This document shows positions 20,650-32,336 of a stretch of DNA of 64,000 nt, piece by piece. The notes under the pieces are model-generated. The model worked only from the letters and a program-made list of their open reading frames with translations, did not search any database and had not been told where the DNA came from. The stretch covers positions 64,423,054-64,487,053 of the forward strand of contig CM077028.1 of the NCBI GenBank assembly GCA_039090855.1, read 5' to 3'. Position numbers and translations under genes: made by a program. The stretch comes from Macrothele yani. Lineage: Eukaryota > Arthropoda > Arachnida > Araneae > Macrothelidae. Position 1 is the stretch's first letter. Every line of letters begins with the position of its first letter.

Positions 20650-23600
20650 TTTATTTGTATTTTGTTCTATATATACATATATAAGGGATGTAAGGTCAGG
20701 TGATGCGTAACATCACAGCCTCTCCTTGACAAATGTCAAACCCGCCTTCTCGTGGTACATCCTGTTCCCACTAAAGGGGCTCTGACGACCGCCAATAGCG
20801 GTATAACTATACCATCGGGATTAGAGGAAATGCTATCCCACACTCACAAACCCGCTGGGCCAGCGTGGTGAGTTATGGCCAAACCCCTCCAAAATGACTC
20901 CACAACTTAAATCTTGGCCCTCAGTCTCCGGCAGCTGGAATGTACCTGGCCAAGGCAGCGGCCAGTGCGACATGAAGGCAGAGGGTGCTAAGAATCCCCG
21001 GAGGACCGGACTAGGCTGCCATCTGATGCTGACCTTGGCAACGTATAACGGACGCTCCCTATCTTCTGATTCAAGGCTTCTTGAATTGGAAGAGGAACTA
21101 CAAAGGATCAAGTGGGACATCGTCGGGCTAAGTGAAGTAAGGAGAAAAGGAGAAGATCTCATTGAACTGAAAAGTGGACATCTCTTCTACTATCGTGGAA
21201 CAGATACTGGCAGAACTAGTGGTGTTGGATTTATAATAAACAAGAAACTGAAGAATAAAGTTGTAGAAGTTGAAAGTTCCTCTGACAGAGCTGCACGACT
21301 CGTTATCCAACTCTCGAGAAGATACCAGGCTCAGATTATTCAAACTTATGCACCCACCACAAGTCATGCTGAAGAAGAAATTGAAGAATTTTATGAGGAA
21401 ATTCGTGATCTAAATAATAAAGGTAAGCAGCACTTGAAGATAATTATGGGAGATTTCAATGCAAAAATAGGGCAACGGCAACAGAATGAAACTTCAGTAG
21501 GTAAATTCGGTCACGGCAACAGAAACCAGCGTGGAAATACTCTCGTAGAGTTTGCAGAGGCAGAAGGGTTTTTCATCTTGAACTCCTTTTTCAAGAAAAA
21601 GCCACACAGGAAATGGACATGGAGACATCCAAATGGGACGACAAGTGAAATTGATTTTATTATGTGTAACAAAAAATTCGTCATAGAAGACTGCAGTGTG
21701 CTAAACAAGTTCAACACAGGCAGTGACCATAGATTGGTGAGATGTAAGATGCACCTCAATACTAAACTCGAACGTTGCAAGCTCATAAGACAAACAAAAT
21801 GTATTGACATAACCAACCTTAAAAAACACCATAATACCTTCAAATTGGAACTGAAGAACAGATTCTCTGCTTTAGAAGGCCTAACATCGGAAGAAGTGGA
21901 TATTTCTGAAGTTAACAGAAAAGTAACCAAAGCTCTTATGGAAACAGCAACAAAATTAGCTGGGTCTAAGAACAAATTGCATGTGAACAAAGTATCAGGA
22001 AAAACTAAAATGTTGATGCAAAAAAGAAGAGTGATGAGGACAACTAAAGAAGATGTGACTTCCAAAGTGGAATATATAGAGCTATGAAAGACAGTACGAA
22101 AAAGTATCACTGAAGACGTAAGGAAATTCAACTGTGAACTAGTAAGGAAAGCAATTGAAAACAACCAAAGCCTAAAGATAGCAAAGGGACATCTCAGTAA
22201 GGGGAAAAAACAGATTATGGCACTGAGAAAAGAAGATGGTTCTGTAACAAGAAATAGAGGCGAAATTTTGACAAGAGTGAAAGATTTCTACTCCAAATTA
22301 TATGAAAGGGATGATACATGTACTCCAGACATCATGAAAGATACCAGTACCAGAGTTCTTCCAGTCCTTCCAGCAGAAGTTGCACATGCAATCAAGAACA
22401 TGAAGCGGGGAAAAGCTCCAGGAGAAGACGGAATTACTGTAGACATCATACAAGAAGCAAGTGGAGAAATCGAAACAGTACTCGCCCAAATTTTCACTCG
22501 ATGCCTTAATGAAGGGAAAATTCCTGAGGATTGGAACAACGCTACAATGATCTTGCTACATAAAAAAGGTGACATTGAGGATCTCAGGAACTACAAACCT
22601 ATCAGCCTCCTATCAGTGGTTTATAAAATCTTCACTAAAGTTCTTTCACACAGCTTGAAGGTGACACTGGACATGGCTCAACCGAGAGAACAAGCTGGAT
22701 TCAGGAGTGGCTACAGCACAATAGATCATATCCACGTACTGAGAGAACTAATTGAAAGAGCGAGGGAATATGAGCTTCCATTGTTCATGGCTTTTATCGA
22801 TTATGAAAAAGCCTTGGATTCGGTGAAACCATCAGCAGTTGCAATGGCTCTGAAATCCTGCGGTATTGAAGATGCATACATTAATATTATTATTAACATC
22901 TATGAAAATGCAAGTGCAAAGATTCGGCTGTTTGAAAATACAACACACATAAAAATTGGAAAAGGAGTAAGACAAGGTGACACCATATCTCCGAAGCTCT
23001 TTAATGCCACATTGGAAAATGTCTTTCAATCACTGAACTGGGAAAACAAAGGGATAAAGATTAATGGAGATTATCTAACCCACCTTCGTTTTGCTGATGA
23101 CATAGTCATTTTTGCAACTACCCCATCAGAGCTACAGAGTATGATCCAGGAACTTGCTGACAAGAGTAAAGAAGCGGGATTAAAAATGAACTTTCAGAAG
23201 ACAAAAGTGATGTACAATGCTTTTACAAGAAATGAAGATTTATCGATTGATGGAGAAAAGCTGGAGATAACAGACACGTACGTTTATCTTGGACAGCAGA
23301 TATCAAGTGAGGGTCACATTGGTGAAGAAATTAATCGGCGTACAAAACTTGCCTGGAGAGCTTTTGGAAGAAACAGCATAATTTTCAAGAGCAATATGCC
23401 ATTATGTCTTAAAAGAAAAGTGTTTGATCAATGCATCCTTCCAGTGCTTACGTGTGGTGCAGAGACGTGGACCTTAGCTAAAAGAGACATACAAAGGCTG
23501 CAGACAACTCAAAGTATCATGGAGAGGTGCATGCTTGGTGTAACCAGGAGAGATAAGAAGAGGAACACGTGGATCCGAAAAATGACAAGAGTGGAAGACA

Positions 23601-23870
23601 TCATGATCAGAGTTAAATCCCTGAAATGGCAATGGGCTACTGCCAGAAGAACAGACCATCGATGGACAGCCGAAATTTTAGATTGGATTCCAAGGGACAG
23701 GAAAAGACCCAGAAGAAGACCACATGGGAGATGGGTGGATGAAATTCGAAAGTATGCAGGGGTGACATGGAGGAGACTGGCACAAGACAGACCGTTGTGG
23801 AGGAAACTTGGGGAGACCTTCGTCCAGCAGTGGATTGGTAATGGTTGACAATGATGATGATGATGATATA
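20650..23870 (+). mobile_element. RTE-clade non-LTR retrotransposon
   Basis: Near-full-length LINE with a 5' leader (about 20680-20893), one long endonuclease-RT ORF and a 3' tail of GATGAT repeats at 23850-23868, typical of RTE elements. It lies at the edge of the diverged Naiad remnant. The exact 5' end is not determined. Confidence 0.8.
20894..23848 (+). pseudogene. RTE endonuclease-reverse transcriptase, disabled
   Basis: One frame runs throughout. The N-terminal apurinic-type (EEP) endonuclease has ATYNGRS, IVGLSEVRR, MGDFNAKIG, TSEIDFIM and GSDHRLVRC. The reverse transcriptase has GKAPGEDGI, LRNYKPISLLSVVYKIF, AGFRSGYSTIDHI, FIDYEKALDSV, GVRQGDTISP and active site FADD. The RTE C-terminal domain (RWTAEILDWIPRDRKRPR) follows. 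Defects: a TGA at 22085-22087 separates the two domains; a 6-bp loss removes GH from the WAGH motif near 23637 (compare the copy at 42345); and a one-base loss near 23760 shifts the last 30 residues. It was recently active in the genome, judging by its similarity to the 42-kb copy. Confidence 0.85.
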
Positions 23871-24120
23871 TAACAATGTCGTTTACGTCTTACGTCATCT
23901 ATTAAGAAAACTGTGTACCGTAAAAAGCTGGAGAGTGCGTGGAACTCTTGCCTATACTTTTCTCTATCTCATCAAAAACATTAAGAAAAAAGTAATTTCT
24001 TTAGTTAGTCTTCAAGAAGCAGAGATATCAAGAAAAACGTAAGCTTCATTTGCGCTATCCCAAGGGACAAAATTAAAAATTATATAACGAAAAACCCCTA
24101 AAAACAAACAAATAGGGAAA

Positions 24121-24890
24121 TGTTATGAATGATATGCATGTCGGGAAACGTTGAGCATGATAACAAGTAGGAAAATTTTGAGCATGATGTACCCACAGAG
24201 AGACGTTGAGCATGGTATGCGTGGAGAAACGTCGAGCATGCTATCAAGTAGGGAAATGTTGAGCATGATAAGATATAATGAAACGTTGGGCATCATAACA
24301 TGTTTGGAAATGCCAAACATGATATGTATGTAGGGAAACGTTGAGAAACAAGTAAAATGGAAACAAGTAGGAAAATGTTGAGCATGATAACAAGCAGGAA
24401 AATGTTGAATATGAGATACACGTAGGAAAACGTTGAGCATGATAACAAGTAGGGAATGTTAAGAATGATATACATGTATGGAAACGATGGGCATGACATA
24501 CATGTTCGGAAACGCTGGGCATGCCAACATGTAAGGAAGTATTAAACATGATATGCATGTAGGAAAACGTTGAGCATGATAAGCATGTAGTTAAACGTTG
24601 AGCATGATAGCATGTTTGGAAATGTTAAATATGGTATGTATGCAGGGAAACGTTGAGCATGAAAACAAATAAGAAAATGTTCAGAATGACATGCACGTAA
24701 GGAAACGTTGAGCATGATAACAAGCAGGAAAATGGCAAGTATGATATGCGTGTAGGGAAACGTTAGTCTTGATAACAAGTACGAAACTGTTGAGCATGAT
24801 AACAAGTAGGAAACTGTTGAGCATGATAAGCATGTAGTGAAACGTTGAGGATGATAACAAGTGGGGAAATGTTGAGCATGATCCAAGAAG
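24121..24890. repeat. Minisatellite, about 29-30 bp unit
   Basis: Variable tandem copies built on a core like AGGGAAACGTTGAGCATGAT with the alternatives ATAACAAGT and ATATGCATGT between cores. Both strands show periodic open frames that reflect the repeat and not a gene. Confidence 0.85.
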
Positions 24891-26679
24891 TTTTTATACC
24901 TCTTCTCTGTAAAAATTGAAATACCATGTCAAATGCAAACATCCGTTTACACCACCTAATAAAACAATTTTTATAGCATAAAATATTGTAAAATTCATTA
25001 AAAACTGACGTACATCCACTAGATACAAAAATGATTTTTCCGAACATTACTCCTAAGAGCGATGAAATTTCCAGATATTGAAGGATAGAGAAAATAATTT
25101 TCTTGCTTTTTAATATGGATGTACACAGTTTTAGTCTCGTGGATCACCCTTGCTATGCAAATATCCGCAAACTGAGAACAAGTTATCGATTATTATGCCA
25201 GGTATTTTCAAGATACAAAAATATGGCGCATTGAAATAGGTGGAAGTACCGCATTTTTTGTTCCTGTGTCAGGGTGATTTACTTCGTCAGCGTGTTTAGA
25301 ACCCCAAAAAAATAGACGCTAAAGAGATGGACAAAATGAAAGCAGAAGAAAATGCAGAAATTTTTGTAGCAGTTATTAATAATCTAGTCAAAAAAAAAAA
25401 AAAAAAGAAAAAAAAAGAGCCTAAAAGGGAAAGAAAAAATGGACAGCCGTAAACAAGATCGATATGTGAGTAATAAGGTATGTCAAAAAATATGCAGAAA
25501 ATTAAAAATACTAATCAGCAATACAGGAATCCATTTCATTTCTAAGTTTTCTCGTTTAGTTCAATGAAGAAAAAGATGCCTCAAAGAACATGAGCTGCAT
25601 TAGAGCAGAGAGAGAGAGAGAGAGAGAAGAAGAAAGAGAGAGTTTTTTTATCCTCTTTCATTCCTGACCTTTTAAACAAATTCGTCCTCCTCAAAAACTA
25701 TCTTCAGAAGAATGTTTTAAGAAAAGTAGTTAATTTCCCCGTATTAGGCAGCGGGATTCTTCGCGAGAAAGCCATCGCAGCGCCGAGAGTCAGTTTTCAG
25801 CTACATCCGACATTTTAATTACTTCCCCAGAACTGGAGAGTAAATTACCAAGCAGGCACGTACAGCCACTTGAAGGACCGGGCGATTAAAGATTTTTCCC
25901 CTTTTCCAAAGTGATAGTCGACTGGAAAATTAGGTAGGCTCAACCCGCTCTGCTTCTGCCAAGGAAAGAGAGTTAGGGAGGGAAAGAATCTAATAAATCC
26001 CGTTGCTTGGAAGATATTCATTTATTTATGCCGATTCTCAGTTTTGATAGCACTAACCTTATTTTCCTAGATTTCATTCTTCTTATTCTTCTCATTGGCT
26101 TCGTTTTCCATTGTGAGACAATGTAAAGCCAGCGCCTCCCCCTCTCCCCCTCGCCCTAGCCACGTGGAGCTTCGCTCCAAACCTATATTGTTCATCGTAG
26201 TCACTGCGACGCAGTTTGAAGTTTGAAACAGAAAATCCATTCACAACTGCGTTGGCTTAGTTGGTAAGTAATTTAGGATCAAATGCTTCATAAAAAGAAG
26301 AAAGACAGAAAAAGAGAAAGAGAAGAAATATTTACCAGCCTAAGAAATAGGCAGATATTTTTTTAATTTATTTAATTGTTTCGTACGATGCATGATATAT
26401 CCCACGATAAAGAGGTTGTAAAGTTTTAATTAAATACACTGTGTAAAGAAATTATAAATACACAGAAATATTCCTGATATTTCTTGATTATCTGCTATAG
26501 AATGATAACTTAGTTGCAACACAAAAAACATCTCATATAACTAATTTGATGAATAAAGACAATATAGAGCAAGTAAGACAATGCTAATTCCTCGGCAGTA
26601 TAATCCAAGAAAATGGAAAATGTGACGTGGAAATAAAAGAAAGAATTAATAAAGGAAAACATGCATTTTATAACAAGAA
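24891..26679. other. No gene seen; short simple repeats
   Basis: Contains an A-run near 25389-25415 and a (GA)n tract near 25606-25642. The stretch at about 25740-26250 is richer in GC and more complex than its surroundings and could be old unique sequence, but I recognise nothing in it. Confidence 0.4.
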
Positions 26680-27165
26680 AAATCTTTTTATTAATCAAAT
26701 GAATAAAAATTTAAAGATAAAGCTTATTAAGTGCTATATTTAGAATATAACTTTATATGGGATGGAAATGTGGACAATTGAGAAGAAAGAAGCTAAAATG
26801 TTAGAGACATTTGAAATGTGGTTATGAAGAAGAATGGAAAAAATAAAGTGAATTAAAAAAATTCCCAATAATGAAGCATTGCAAAGAGTTGAAGAAGAGA
26901 GGAATTTACTAAAGACCATAAGAAAAAATAACTGGATAGGACAGGTGTTAAGATGAGGTAGCATACTGAAAAGAATGATAGAAGGGAAAATTGAAGGAAA
27001 ACGACCAAGAGGAAGGAGATGACTAATGATGTTCGATGATATAATGGGCACAGAAAGCCATAAAGATTTGAAGGAGGAAGCAAGGGACATAGGAAACTGA
27101 AGGAATAGAACTTGCTGTGTTACCGTTGAACCTGTCAAGAGACAGAACGCTAATGATGATGATAA
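26680..27165 (+). pseudogene. LINE reverse transcriptase C-terminal remnant
   Basis: Broken plus-strand translation includes LYGMEMWTIEKKEAKMLETFEMW, RRMEKI, RVEEERNLLKTIRKNNWIGQVLR and EGKIEGKRPRGRR. This is the usual order at the C-terminal end of LINE ORF2 proteins (YGxExW, then a GHVLR-like segment, then GKRxRGR). Many stops are present. It ends with (ATG)n followed by ATAACTAA near 27150-27165, like a LINE tail. It is older than the RTE copies here. Confidence 0.6.
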
Positions 27166-27311
27166 CTAATTTTTATTATAGAAGAACGTTAGGTGGTACA
27201 GTGTTTCAAGATGTTTATTACATCATTTAACAAAAGTAAAAGTAAAGCTAACGAGACCAGTTTGCTGTAAAGAAATTACACATTATAAAACGGAAGATAA
27301 TATTTCCGGTA

Positions 27312-27910
27312 TTAATAATTCATGGCACTTCCATCTGCCTTAATTAACGAATAAATGCTGTTTATCATTGCTGTTACCAAGTCTTGTAACGTGCTAACGT
27401 TACTTTTGTCCCAAGAGTGATATATTACGACTGGCAATTCTCTTGATGAGGAAAATTGCTTTTTCTTTCATGTAAAAGCATGATAAGTGACGACCACACA
27501 CTTTCCATAGGGTTTAAGTATGGGCTCTGAGATGGCCGGTCCATTACATCTATTTTTGCATTTGAAAACCATTGTTTTGCGGAATTAGAAGCATGGCAGG
27601 ATGCATTATGTTTTTGGAAAATCGAACTGTTTTCACTTAGTAGGGGGTCCAAATGAAATTAAATGTTCGTACAGTTTAATTCCATTTGGACGCCTTGTAA
27701 CTCCTGGATGCCATACGGTGATCGATAATGGCAATGTCTCCATTTACCGCCATAGCCAAACACCGCTCACACCACCACACCACATCCTCCCATTTGTCTG
27801 CTTAAAAATTATTTGAGCTCCTTCCGTAAATCATGCCAATAACATTTATTTCCGTCGGGACCATCTAAAATTAATTTTTTTCTCATCTGAAAACACAACA
27901 TTCACCTTTA
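27312..27910 (-). pseudogene. Tc3-like transposase remnant
   Basis: Minus-strand frames give FSDEKKFNLDGPDG and YWHDLRKE (first catalytic Asp), VVVWAVFG, then QKHNASCHAS with the second catalytic Asp replaced, and QSPYLNPMESVWSS in place of SPDLNPIExxW (Glu retained). The C-terminus ends SLIKADGSAMNY-stop at 27312. Several frameshifts are present, and the N-terminal DNA-binding region is not recognised. I could not define TIRs. Confidence 0.7.
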
Positions 27911-27929
27911 TGCCCCCTTAAGGAAAATA

Positions 27930-28342
27930 TGTGCATTATATGAAAAAGAAACTGTGACTGAAATAGTCTTCGTTATAAATGGCATCGAAAGGAAGAAAGA
28001 ATTTTGTCAATCGGAATAATAGTTGCAGAGATATGGTCTCCACAGACGGACGGACGGACAAACCGATAACATAAGCACGAACTTTTTTCTCAAAAGATGT
28101 ACTAAAATTTACAGCAAATGTTTCCTATGCAACAATATCCCACTAAAAGAGAATATTTCTAGTTGGATTATTAGAGGTTTAAATACCGTTGCAAGTGAAA
28201 AGATATACTTAGCCTCAGGGACGGAGCTAGACCACTTGCCGCCCTGGTGCAGAAAACAATTTGCCCCCCCCTCCTTCCACAATTTTTCAGAAATGAAGAT
28301 ACGAATGAATGAGGAGGTTTTTGGCCTGTAGGGTTGCCTTAT
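27930..28342. repeat. Dispersed repeat with ACGG-rich core
   Basis: The part around 28010-28100 (GCAGAGATATGGTCTCCA, then CGGACGGACGGAC) is related in inverted orientation to 34655-34745. The two are members of one interspersed family. No gene is seen. Confidence 0.55.
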
Positions 28343-28343
28343 A

Positions 28344-29762
28344 TGCACGCACGGACAATGAAATTTGCGCACCAAGAAGAAAGCATCGGATAGAACTGAA
28401 ATTTTATGGGCGTAATGATACAGATGAATGATACACATGATGGAAAAAACAGAGCTGCAGGACAATTACAGAGGGATCTGTGGCACGCAGTCCGGTCATC
28501 TTCAATAGCTCGTCGCACCGCCTCGTGCGGCGATACATGCTGCAATACGGTCCAGCATGGAAGCGAATAGAAGCCTGATGTTGTCGTGCGGCAGACTCAC
28601 CCACACGTGTTGGACGGTGTGCTCCAAATCCCGGATAGTGCGGAACGCCGGTAGCCGGCGTTTCAACTGGTCACACACATGTTCGATAGGGGACATGTCC
28701 GGTGAGCGGGAAGGCCGTGGAAGTGTCTGGACATGACGTAAGTAGTCCTGGGCAACCCGAGCCGTGTGTGGGCGGCATTATCCTGCTGGTATAGCGTGCT
28801 TGGAATTCCGGCCAGGAATGGGAGCACATGGAGCCGTAGGATCTCATCCACATACCGCTGGTCCGTCAAGTATCCACGCACCACTACTATAGTTAATTGG
28901 CTATCGTAGGCAATGGCTCCCCAGACCATAATGCTTGCAGTGGGAGCGGTGTGGCGCTCGACAGCAAAGTTGGGATTCCGCCGTTGACCCGGGAACCTCT
29001 ACACCCGGACACGATGATCATCTGTCCCTAAAACGAAGCGGCACTCATCTCTAAACACCACATGTCGCCAGTCTGTGGCGTTCCACGTCGCTCTGGCCTG
29101 GCACCACGGAACACGGAGCCGGCGATGTTACGATGTTAATGGCAGCACACGTAAGGGGCGTGGGGATCGCAGATTCGCTTTCGCGAGGCGTCGGGAAATG
29201 GTTCGTGGGCACACAGGAGACACTACATCTGGCTGTATAGCGGACCGGGTCCCCGTCGGATCCGTTTGTGCCTGTCTCAGGATCCGTAGATTCTCTCTTC
29301 CGGTGGTCCTCCTGGTCCATCCGGAGCCGCTCCGCCGCGTGGCAGTGCCATCACGTGTCCACTACTCACAACACAGTCGGACGGTATGGTCAGAACGATC
29401 CACGTGGCGGGCTATACGGCGCCCCGACCACTCTGAGGTTTTCAGCCCGATGATCAGGCCTCTCTCAAAGTCCGTAAGTTGCGTAAATCGCCGTCTCTGG
29501 CGTCTACCGGGAATTCATTTCACTCTCTACCCTTCCTTGTGACGGCCGGTGCTTTTCGCTTTCATGGGGCATCGACTACACGCTGGTTTATAAGGCTGTC
29601 GGTTCGTGTTTGCAGTGCCACCACAGGGTATGCAGTCATGCGCACTCGCACCAAACGTAGATCATTTGCATACCAGTGTGCACTCTAGCTATTTGCAAAG
29701 TTTCGCGGTTGTAGTATGTTTTCTTCTAAGTGCGCAAATTTCATTGTCTGTTTGTGCATATG
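28344..29762 (-). mobile_element. Tc1-like DNA transposon with TIRs
   Basis: The ends match in inverted orientation. The left end near 28344-28385 reads ...GACAATGAAATTTGCGCAC..AGAAGAAA, and the right end near 29720-29762 is its reverse complement with few changes. TA dinucleotides lie at both borders. The transposase is on the minus strand between them. Confidence 0.8.
28502..29520 (-). pseudogene. Tc1-like transposase, frameshifted
   Basis: N-terminal helix-turn-helix region (LTDFERGLIIGLKTSEWSGRRIARHV) near 29490-29400. The DDE core has VVFRDECRFVLGTDDHRVRV near 29030, IMVWGAIAYD near 28925, LYQQDNAAHTR near 28795, then MSPIEHV..LKRRL near 28690, and a C-terminal RIAACIAARGGATSY-stop. D, D and E are all visible, but frame changes occur before SPIE and in the N-terminus. 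The GG-x-MVW tryptophan is intact here. Confidence 0.75.
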
Positions 29763-29946
29763 TAGTATATGTTTGTCAAAGCTTCCAGGAAGTTCAGACC
29801 TTATGGACAATGGCAGTGGTTCTTCTGTGGCTTCGAAAAGCCATATACTGTAAGTATAGCAGAACGAATCCATATGGCGACAAAGCTCTCCATTTGGGTA
29901 TTTACATACTCGTAATAATTTAAACGATGGGAACATGTCATTAAGT

Positions 29947-30160
29947 CATTAACCCTCCGAGAGTACAACAGGTCAACTCGTCCTCGGCGAGCGTTCCTCA
30001 AAGCGACAGAGACAAAATTATTCTTCCTGTGGAAATACTATTGAAAGCAGTGAGCTGGTTTTCAAAAGAATTTCCACAGGACGAAATGTTTTGTCTCTGC
30101 CACTTTGAGGAACGCTCACAGATGACCAGTTAACTCGTTAATGGACGCTCAGAGGATTCA
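29947..30160. mobile_element. Foldback/MITE-like inverted repeat
   Basis: Two imperfect arms of roughly 85-90 bp face each other: 29947-30037 (with GAGCGTTCCTCAAAG and GAATAATTTTGTCTC-like parts) and 30070-30160. There is a short spacer and no ORF. I see it as a small non-autonomous DNA element. Confidence 0.65.
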
Positions 30161-30239
30161 GAAAACATTACGGTCACTGCACTTTCTAACTTAAAGCAAT
30201 GACATTTATTTTCTACATTAAAGGTAGATCATTTTGTAA

Positions 30240-31425
30240 TCCACACATAAGTTAAAGGAATTTCACCTTTCTAGATTTCAAGCTAGCAAAATTTTCCAAA
30301 ACATTTTTTAAATCAATTTTCTCGAACATCTCACTTTCAAAGGATATTAGAGCTAAGTCAGTAAGTCTTTGTTGTAACATTGTTGATCTCAAATTGTTTT
30401 TGATCAGTTTTAATTTCGAGAAGAACCTCTTTCGAAAAGCAACTGCCACAGGGAGCGTTAATAAAATCCGATGCTATTGTAATGATTGGGAAAGTCCTCG
30501 TCAGTGTATTCTTATATTGCAAAACATCTTTTGGTGAAGTTTCGGTTTTTAGAAAACTCGTAATGATACTAAATTCATCTTCAAGTTCCGTAGCACTTAT
30601 GTCCTTCGGGCAGTTTTCATCAGCTTCGTCGGATATTTTCTTTTTAAGATCCATGCAATGTTTCAACAGTTGTCAACTCAGTTCCGACATTTTCTAAAAA
30701 TCGTACGAAAAACTGAACACTTCACTGTAATTTTGAAGCAAATCAGATCTTTCGTCGATTGATCTAACAGTCGTGTCAATGATAACAAAAAAAAAATCTA
30801 TGCGGTAATTATCTTTAGGATGGGTCATAATTTTGTCTTCGTGTTCATATTCGAACATTGTTTTCTCTTTTCTCCTGCGAAACCGTTGAGAAGGAAAGTT
30901 TACATGAGGTGGCAATTTTAGACACAGTATGTATCATGTGTTCAAATTTATCTCGGTAGTTTGACAGACTTTTTTTAAGGAGGTATAAATGTTCAATGCA
31001 AAGATGATAAATATGTGTTTCGATTTTGCATCAGTTTGGAAACAACGTTTATTCTGGAAAAGACCTCATACCATATAACGATGGAACATATAAACGTAAA
31101 AGATTCCAATTTTTCTGACAAACATTGGGCATCATACTTGGCAGGTAGCTCACTTTTTTCGTCATCGATAATTTCTGATAAGCTGTCACAAACTTCCAAT
31201 AAATCGAATCGTAAAGGTTTTAGTGCTTCAATTCGACTTTCCCATCGATTGTTAGTTAAAATTCCCCACCTGTTAGTTGAGCAAGTATGTAAACAGACGT
31301 TGATTGAATGACAGAAAAGAAATCAATTATCTGATAATTTACTTTTGCGACATCATGAACTAACAAGTTGAGCGTGTGAGCAGAGCAAGGTACACAAAAT
31401 GCTCGTGGACTTTTTGAAACCTTTT
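30240..31425 (-). pseudogene. hAT-family transposase remnant (zinc-finger MYM/ZBED-like type)
   Basis: Minus-strand pieces in order: FCVPCSAHTLNLLVHDVAK near 31400-31350; EVCDSLSEIIDDEKSE..AQCLSEKLESFTFICSIVIWYEVFSRINVVSKLMQ near 31200-31010; and SKLKLIKNNLRSTMLQQRLTDLALISFE near 30410-30320. These are the usual conserved blocks of animal hAT transposases of the kind often annotated as zinc-finger MYM-type or 52-kDa-repressor-like proteins. The frame is broken repeatedly. The upstream part is interrupted by a SINE at 31423. Confidence 0.7.
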
Positions 31426-31716
31426 TTTTTTTTTTTTTTTTTTGTTTAGTATATGGGCCTGCGAACCTCATTTTGGGGTTCGTTGGTTTGTTTTTGACCA
31501 ACCAACCAACCTCAAAATGATCTCATGTGCTACACGGAGACGGAGAGATAAATGGCCCGGGCCGAATCTCATGAGATGGGGTGTTAGAATTGTTCATAAC
31601 GAGGAGTCCAAGTCTCTTTACCCCGGCACGTGGCACCAACGGCTTAATGAGACTTCCGAACCTCAGCGGAAGAACTCAAGGCGAGCTACCACCGGGCCAC
31701 CGCGGCCCTACTTATT
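31423..31716 (-). mobile_element. SINE, possibly tRNA-derived, inserted in the hAT remnant
   Basis: On the minus strand it runs from a GC-rich head (CCGCGGTGGCCCGGTGGTAG, box-A-like) through a weak box-B-like GGTTCGGAAGTC to a long poly-A (the T-run at 31423-31444 on the plus strand). No ORF is seen. Length, internal promoter-like boxes and the A tail suit a SINE. The B box is imperfect, so tRNA ancestry is uncertain. Confidence 0.55.
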
Positions 31717-32334
31717 TTTTTGAGGATACCCAGGTGAGCAATAACTGGTGAATTTATATAAAATTATCACATATTTTAATTTATTATGTTTTGTAATAAA
31801 ATATGTTGTTATAATTTAAATTCACATATTCTGCATCATTATCATAAAGAAAATTTCATTTATAGTTAAAAATCTGTCCCTCAAAAAAATCTGTTGGATT
31901 TAAAAATTAAGTTTTCAAATCGGAATTTTTGAAACTGAGATATAACGCCAAATGCGCAGTTTATATGAGTAACTTCGCAAAAAATATACATTTGCGCCTT
32001 CTAGCAGTGAAGTGCAAATATTGTGTGAAATATAAAACTACTCTTCCGCCATTCAGCGGAGATACTGCGCATCACAGAAATTCTGAAGTATACGAATTGC
32101 CTTCCTTATAGTGAACTCAATCCTGCACAAAACCCTTTTGCAATCTGGTATGGAGATATGAATTAGTTGTAGAAATAAATTCCACTAGTTTTTAATGTTA
32201 AATGTTATTATTAGCGACTGAAGAAGTAATTTGAGAAGATGAAATGCATTAACAGACATTCATTATAAATAAATCTGGGTGTGATAAGTAAATGTCTTTG
32301 ATTTGCTTTGGTCGTTTTATTGAGCTTGTGTATA
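31717..32334. other. No gene seen, AT-rich
   Basis: AT-rich spacer between the hAT/SINE and the next Tc1 element. No repeats or ORFs that I can support. Confidence 0.4.
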
Positions 32335-32336
32335 TA

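Noticed and set aside
24123..25047. Minus-strand ORFs across the 24-kb minisatellite
   Set aside because: They are periodic translations of the repeat and have no domain.
25740..26250. Possible host exon or conserved regulatory block
   Set aside because: Composition is more complex than the surroundings, but no supported reading frame, splice structure or known motif is visible.
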